Below are positions 60,034 to 64,000 of a stretch of DNA of 64,000 nt, piece after piece (the stretch's first letter is position 1; every line of letters starts with the position of its first letter). Below the pieces are notes generated by a model. It was given only the letters and a program-made list of their open reading frames with translations, ran no database searches and was not told the origin of the DNA. The DNA comes from Campylobacter helveticus (lineage in GTDB: Bacteria; Campylobacterota; Campylobacteria; Campylobacterales; Campylobacteraceae). The stretch lies in assembly GCF_002080395.1 (NCBI RefSeq), contig NZ_CP020478.1, forward strand, positions 756,886 to 820,885. The letters are read 5' to 3'. The position numbers and the translations under genes were made by a program.

Positions 60034-61327
60034 CTTTCACCAGACTGACATCTTCACCTTTTAGCACTTGATTCATTGTATTCATCGCACACATTTTTCC
60101 ACACATCGAGCAAGAATTTAGCTCCTCAGGTCGCCTTTCATTAAACATTTTTTTCGCTTTTTCTCCATCAATAGCAAGTTTAAACATACTTTCCCAGTCA
60201 ATCTCTTGCCTTGCTACGCTCATCGCATCATCTCTTGCTCTTTCCTTAGGAAGCTTGGCTAAGTCCCCTGCGTGAGCGGCGATTTTAGTCGCCACTATGC
60301 CATCTCTTACATCTTGTAAATTTGGAAGTCTCAAATGCTCGGCTGGGGTTACATAGCATAAAATATCCGCTCCAGCCGCCGCCGCTACCGCTCCCCCAAT
60401 TGCCCCACTGATGTGGTCATACCCAGCCCCTATGTCAGTTACCAAAGGTCCTAAAACATAAAAAGGTGCTCCCTTGCAAATGCGTTTTTCTATCTGCATA
60501 TTTGCCTCTATCTCATTGATAGCCATATGTCCCGGTCCTTCTATCATCACTTGCACTCCAGCATCCCACGCTCTTTGTGTTAAAAGTGAAAGTTCGATAA
60601 GCTCGGCAATCTGTGCCGCATCGCTTGCATCGTGAGTGCAACCCGGTCTTAAAGCGTCCCCTAAAGAAAGCGTTACATCGTATTTTAAACAAATCTCAAG
60701 CAAGTCATCATAATACTCATAGAAAGGATTTTCCGCTTCTTTCATCGCCATCCAAGCATAAAGCACTGAGCCACCTCGTGAGACGATATTTGTGAGGCGT
60801 TTTGTTTCTTTAAAAACCCTAGCCGCGCGTGAATTTATCCCTGCGTGTATGGTCATAAAATCCACTCCGCTTTTAGCGTGATGCAGTGCCACATCTAAAA
60901 AGTCCTTCGCCTCAATTTGCTTTAAATCCTTTTCTAAAAAGCCCACCGCATCATACACAGGCACCGTGCCTATCATCGCTTTAGCTTTTGCGATAAGCTC
61001 ATCTCTAAAGCGGCTTGTTTTGCCGTAATTGCTTAAATCCATAATGGCTTCAATGCCAAATTTATGCGCTAAATCCACCTTTTGCATTTCTTCGGTGTAA
61101 TCCACGCAGTCGTTTGACACGCCTAAATTTACATTGACCTTAGTGCGAAGTCCTAAGCCTATGCCGTTTGGCTCTAGGGCGGTGTGGTTGATATTTGCAG
61201 GGATAATAATTTTTCCCGATGCTAAATTTTCAAGCAAAAAATCCTCGCTCACTTGCTCTTTTTTTGCAACTTCTTTCATTTGTGGGGTTAAAATACCCTC
61301 TTTTGCGTAAAGCATTTGTGTTTTCAT
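60029..61327 (-). CDS. thiC: Phosphomethylpyrimidine synthase ThiC
   Basis: 432 residues, the short ThiC form. Rearranges aminoimidazole ribotide to the thiamine pyrimidine by radical SAM chemistry. [45 protein letters not shown] are conserved; the C-terminal cluster motif is CSMCGKMC (Cx2Cx3C, one shorter than the common Cx2Cx4C). AAGGA precedes the ATG and is paired in a hairpin. Confidence 0.96.
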   Translation of the reverse strand: MKTQMLYAKEGILTPQMKEVAKKEQVSEDFLLENLASGKIIIPANINHTALEPNGIGLGLRTKVNVNLGVSNDCVDYTEEMQKVDLAHKFGIEAIMDLSNYGKTSRFRDELIAKAKAMIGTVPVYDAVGFLEKDLKQIEAKDFLDVALHHAKSGVDFMTIHAGINSRAARVFKETKRLTNIVSRGGSVLYAWMAMKEAENPFYEYYDDLLEICLKYDVTLSLGDALRPGCTHDASDAAQIAELIELSLLTQRAWDAGVQVMIEGPGHMAINEIEANMQIEKRICKGAPFYVLGPLVTDIGAGYDHISGAIGGAVAAAAGADILCYVTPAEHLRLPNLQDVRDGIVATKIAAHAGDLAKLPKERARDDAMSVARQEIDWESMFKLAIDGEKAKKMFNERRPEELNSCSMCGKMCAMNTMNQVLKGEDVSLVKD

Positions 61328-61328
61328 A

Positions 61329-61358
61329 ATTTATCCTTGTAAGAAAATTTGGATAAAT
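61329..61358 (-). promoter_or_regulatory. Ribosome-site-sequestering hairpin of thiC
   Basis: On the minus strand ATTTATCC pairs with GGATAAAT across 14 bases; the right arm contains part of the AAGGA ribosome site. A second ATTTATC (61379-61385) at the 3' edge of the aptamer could compete for the same arm. Fits translational control by the riboswitch. Confidence 0.55.
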
Positions 61359-61383
61359 GAAGGGGTGTAGTAAAAAGTGATAA

Positions 61384-61465
61384 ATCTTCCCAACGCTAGC
61401 ATTATCTAGTTCTGGTTCGGTCTAAGCTTTTAGCTTACTCTCAGCCTGTCCCACAAGCTCCCGTC
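61384..61465 (-). promoter_or_regulatory. TPP riboswitch (THI box)
   Basis: Minus-strand order: GGGAGC, ACAGGCTGAGAG, then GACCGAACCAG, then GATAATGCTAGCGTTGGGAA. CUGAGA and the ...UAAUGC.AGCG.UGGGA segments are the invariant TPP-binding parts. Lies 57 nt before thiC and starts right after the dnaQ stop. Confidence 0.93.
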
Positions 61466-61467
61466 AT

Positions 61468-62247
61468 CTATGCTTTTTTATTATAGCATTTATTTTTTAA
61501 TTTTGCTGTTTTTGTAAAGGTGATAAGCTCTTCTGTTGTTTTGATATGAGGGGGGAGTTTGCTAAGGCAGTATTTGAAAATTTCAGTCGCCGCTAAGGCG
61601 TCATTTAAGGCTCTATGATGCACGCTTTTTATCCCTAAAATTTCTTTTAAGGCATCAAGTCCATAGTGTGAATTTTCTATACAGCATTGCGCGAAATCTA
61701 TGGTGCAAATTCTGCGGTTGAGTAATATGCCAAAACCGCATTCATACAAGCTTTTCGAGATAAAATTATAATCAAATTTCACATTATGGGCGATAAAAAC
61801 GCTATCCTTTAGAAAAAGTCTAAAAGCTTCTAAAACTTGCGTTAAATTTGGTGCGTCTTTGACCATATCTAGCTCTATGCCTGTAAGTTCTGTGATATTT
61901 TGCGGAATTTCATCGACCTTTACGAAGCTTTCAAAGCGTTCTAATTCTTTATTATTTTGAATTTTAACTGCACCGATTTCTAAGATTTTGCCATTTTTAA
62001 CCCCGCCAGTGCTTTCTATATCGACAATACAAAAAATTTGCTCTTTTATCTTTGTTGTTCGTGTTTTAAGGCTTAAAATATTGTCTTTGTTAAGATAAAA
62101 TCCCAAGCCAAGAAGTTCTAGAGTCTCAAGGTTTAGCTCAAAATCTCTCAATTCTTCAACCCTAGCAAATTCTTCCATTACCCAAGCATAAGGTTTGCTT
62201 TCTTTAATCAATTTAGAAACGATAGTATCGACTTGCTGCAAACTCAA
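61468..62247 (-). CDS. DnaQ-like 3'-5' exonuclease
   Basis: 259 residues, TTG start overlapping the rpe stop. The exonuclease domain begins FCIVDIESTGG (motif I, Asp/Glu), with FIAHNVKFDYNF (II) and HHRALNDALAATEIF (III, HxxxxD). The N-terminal ~70 residues are an added helical domain. Likely DNA polymerase III epsilon-type proofreading or a related repair exonuclease; Cj0452 equivalent. Confidence 0.88.
   Translation of the reverse strand: MSLQQVDTIVSKLIKESKPYAWVMEEFARVEELRDFELNLETLELLGLGFYLNKDNILSLKTRTTKIKEQIFCIVDIESTGGVKNGKILEIGAVKIQNNKELERFESFVKVDEIPQNITELTGIELDMVKDAPNLTQVLEAFRLFLKDSVFIAHNVKFDYNFISKSLYECGFGILLNRRICTIDFAQCCIENSHYGLDALKEILGIKSVHHRALNDALAATEIFKYCLSKLPPHIKTTEELITFTKTAKLKNKCYNKKA
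61480..61488 (-). promoter_or_regulatory. Extended -10 (TGCTATAAT) inside dnaQ for the thiC riboswitch
   Basis: The minus strand reads TGCTATAAT, which is also the codons Cys-Tyr-Asn near the end of dnaQ. Transcription would start near 61473, just before the aptamer. A perfect extended -10 so placed suggests an independent thiC transcript. Confidence 0.65.
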
Positions 62248-62894
62248 AATTCAAGCTTTAAAGATTTGATTGCGCTTTTGTAGTCGTTTGAGGAAAAGAT
62301 GTAATTTCCAGCGACTAAAATGTCTGCTCCAGCTTCTTCTAAATCTGCAGCATTAAGACCGTTAATGCCACCATCAACTTCGATGAAAACTTTCGCATTT
62401 TTTTGTTCGATTAAATTGCGTAATTCGCGGATTTTTTCACAAACTAATGGAAGGAATTTTTGTCCTCCAAAGCCCGGATTAACGCTCATTAAAAGCACCA
62501 TATCAACAAATCCGATTAAGTGTTTTATGGCACTTATGGGCGTGTGTGGGTTGAGCGTGATGGCTGGGTGGATATTGTGCGTTTTTAAATACTCACAAAG
62601 CCTTATGGGGTGAGCCTCAGCTTCGATGTGAAAGGATAAAAATTTAGGCTTTAATGGTAAAAAAAGCTCGACAAATTTTGGCACTTCTTTTACCATTAAA
62701 TGCACATCTAAAGGCACGGAACTCACGCTTGAAATTTTTTCAAGCACACAGGGACCAAAAGTCAAATTTGGAACGAAATGTCCGTCCATTACATCAATGT
62801 GTAAAAGGTCTGCCCCTGCCTCACTTACAGCCTTAACTTCTTCTTCTAATCTTAAAAAATTTGCCGATAATAAACTCGGTGCAACATACATCAT
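62244..62894 (-). CDS. rpe: Ribulose-phosphate 3-epimerase
   Basis: 216 residues (or one fewer from the second Met). VAPSLLSANFLRLEEEV, HIDVMDGHFVPNLTFGP, MSVNPGFGGQKF, EVDGGIN are complete. Interconverts ribulose- and xylulose-5-phosphate. Confidence 0.97.
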   Translation of the reverse strand: MMYVAPSLLSANFLRLEEEVKAVSEAGADLLHIDVMDGHFVPNLTFGPCVLEKISSVSSVPLDVHLMVKEVPKFVELFLPLKPKFLSFHIEAEAHPIRLCEYLKTHNIHPAITLNPHTPISAIKHLIGFVDMVLLMSVNPGFGGQKFLPLVCEKIRELRNLIEQKNAKVFIEVDGGINGLNAADLEEAGADILVAGNYIFSSNDYKSAIKSLKLEF

Positions 62895-63265
62895 AAAACC
62901 TTAATTTTTTAATTAAGTGCTAATTTTAACCTTTTTTTCATTATTTTTACAAAGTTTTAGTAAAATATGTTAGAATTTTATATTTTTTGATGACAAGGTT
63001 TTTTTGTTGAAGAATTAAAAAATGATGATTTCTACACTTTAAGTGTTGTCATGGTATTTTTAAAATAAGTCATAGAAAGTTATGATTTTATGATGAAAAA
63101 TTAATTTAAAACAACTGCAAAAGATCCAAAATATTGAAAAGCTCTTTGTTGTTTATTAATGGGGGAGGGGAGTGATAAAAATTGAAATTTATCTATCGTT
63201 TGGATTGAATGTATTAACTCTCATGCCTTTTAAAGAATATTCTTGGACAAACATTGATTGTCATT
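62895..63265. other. 371-bp gap without a convincing gene
   Basis: Very AT-rich. Only short open pieces are seen: on the plus strand about 20 codons reading VEELKNDDFYTLSVVMVFLK (ending 63069); on the minus strand MFVQEYSLKGMRVNTFNPND (63189-63254). Both look like protein-like remnants without ribosome sites. A G-rich stretch (GGGGGAGGGGAG) lies near 63161-63172. Possibly decayed genes between the rpe block and the ligase cluster. Confidence 0.4.
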
Positions 63266-64000
63266 TTACGGTTTTTGATTAGGACGGACTTTCTTAAATC
63301 TCTCACTTAGTTCTAGGTTATCCGCGAGTTCTACTTGAGTAGGGATTTTATAAGTCGCCAGTTTATCCTTGCAATGTTTTCTTATTTCTTTTTTAAGCTC
63401 AGGCTTTGAAAAATTCCAGCTTGGTTTTAAAACGATTTTTACACAAACGCTTTGTCCGCTAATCGCATTAGATTTTGCATACGCTAAGCAATCTTGCACG
63501 AAATCAAGCTCTAAAATCACACCTTCAACTTCTTGAGGCACTACTTTTTCTCCGCCTACATTGATAAGCTCCTTGCTTCTGCCTATGATTTTGATATAGC
63601 CCTCCGCGTTCTCCTCCACCAAATCCCCTGTGGCAAAATAGCCCTCATCATCAAAGACGCTATTATCGGCGTTTAAATAGCCTAGGCTTCTTGTCTTGCT
63701 TTTTAGATAAAGCTCATTATTGATAATCTTATACTCCATACCCTCAAGCTTGATTTGATTACCTTTAGTCGTAGTTTGAGCTATGCCTACTTCACTCGTG
63801 CCAAAGGTTTGTTGAAATCTCACTCTAGGAAATTCCGTCTTTAAACGCACTAGTAAAGAATCACTCATCCTCTCAGTCCCGTAAGTGATGAGTCTTAAAG
63901 AGCTTAAATCGTATCTATCTTTAACTCCGCTTATCAGTAGTAAATTTAGCAAACTTGGACTAGCAGGAAGTAGGGCAACGCCGTATTTTTCTATGTTTTG
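63266..64000 (-). CDS. AMP-forming acyl/amino-acid ligase (5' end beyond window)
   Basis: The last 244 codons of an ANL-family adenylating enzyme; the frame is open to the window edge. Motifs: LITYGTERMS, QQTFGTSEVG (A5), EGYFATGDLVEE (A7), GRSKELINVGGEKVVPQEVE (A8) and a C-terminal SERFKKVRP where the catalytic A10 lysine is expected. Resembles Cj1307 of the C. jejuni flagellin-glycosylation locus, an 'amino-acid activating enzyme' paired with an acyl carrier. Substrate unknown. Confidence 0.8.
   Translation of the reverse strand, partial: QNIEKYGVALLPASPSLLNLLLISGVKDRYDLSSLRLITYGTERMSDSLLVRLKTEFPRVRFQQTFGTSEVGIAQTTTKGNQIKLEGMEYKIINNELYLKSKTRSLGYLNADNSVFDDEGYFATGDLVEENAEGYIKIIGRSKELINVGGEKVVPQEVEGVILELDFVQDCLAYAKSNAISGQSVCVKIVLKPSWNFSKPELKKEIRKHCKDKLATYKIPTQVELADNLELSERFKKVRPNQKP

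Overview
The window looks like a chromosome segment of a thermotolerant Campylobacter. The DNA is AT-rich with almost no intergenic space, and the gene blocks match ones I remember from C. jejuni: dccRS-ribE-groESL, rpmH-rnpA-yidC-mnmE-purL, panBC, rpoN-lptB-tsaE-argG, and nusA-HP0268-miaB. Homopolymer contingency tracts and sigma54/sigma28 flagellar promoters also fit. The species is probably in the C. upsaliensis/helveticus/lari neighbourhood; I cannot name it. I saw no rRNA, tRNA, CRISPR array or transposase.

Layout: 0-6.3 kb holds a bacteriohemerythrin (cut by the window edge), DccRS, PgeF, riboflavin synthase and a repetitive AsmA-like envelope protein. 6.4-8.4 kb is groESL with a promoter and a CIRCE-like operator. 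8.5-12.8 kb has thiamine genes (thiH, thiE/tenI-like), a YbgC thioesterase and a tightly coupled GNAT / UDG-like / periplasmic operon. 13.0-20.5 kb is the rpmH-rnpA-yidD-yidC-jag-mnmE-purL-DnaJ-like block. 20.5-24.1 kb has a 2-hydroxyacid dehydrogenase, YajQ, a lipoprotein and an AAA ATPase. 24.2-25.9 kb is a phase-variable DUF2972 ('617 family') gene with three slippage points. 25.9-29.9 kb is queA, tatCB, panCB and a tiny membrane protein. 30.0-34.2 kb has an amino-acid ABC transporter and ackA-pta. 34.3-39.0 kb has flgH, rpoN, lptB, tsaE, an S4 protein and argG.

Three accessory blocks interrupt this core. The first is a type III-like restriction-modification operon (39.0-42.8 kb) whose methyltransferase carries a G17 tract, currently in frame. 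The second (50.4-52.9 kb) pairs an M.EcoRI-like adenine methyltransferase, currently out of frame at a (CT)8 repeat, with an intact DUF262-HNH nuclease. The third is a lone HSDR_N-type nuclease (58.9-59.9 kb) between two near-identical terminator palindromes. Between the second and third lie pstSCAB and a phosphate two-component system behind a possible Pho box, then a small secreted protein behind a near-perfect sigma28 promoter.

42.8-50.4 kb is pdxJ-pdxA, a sigma54-linked small protein (possible CiaC), nusA, miaB, a DUF374 acyltransferase and three genes resembling a PilM/PilN/PilO inner-membrane platform. 60.0-64.0 kb is thiC under a TPP riboswitch (promoter buried in the last dnaQ codons), a DnaQ-like exonuclease, rpe and the C-terminal part of an AMP-forming ligase.

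The main biological theme is stochastic switching (three switchable loci, two of them DNA methyltransferases) layered over a conserved core, plus alternative-sigma promoters that tie unlinked small genes to flagellar expression.
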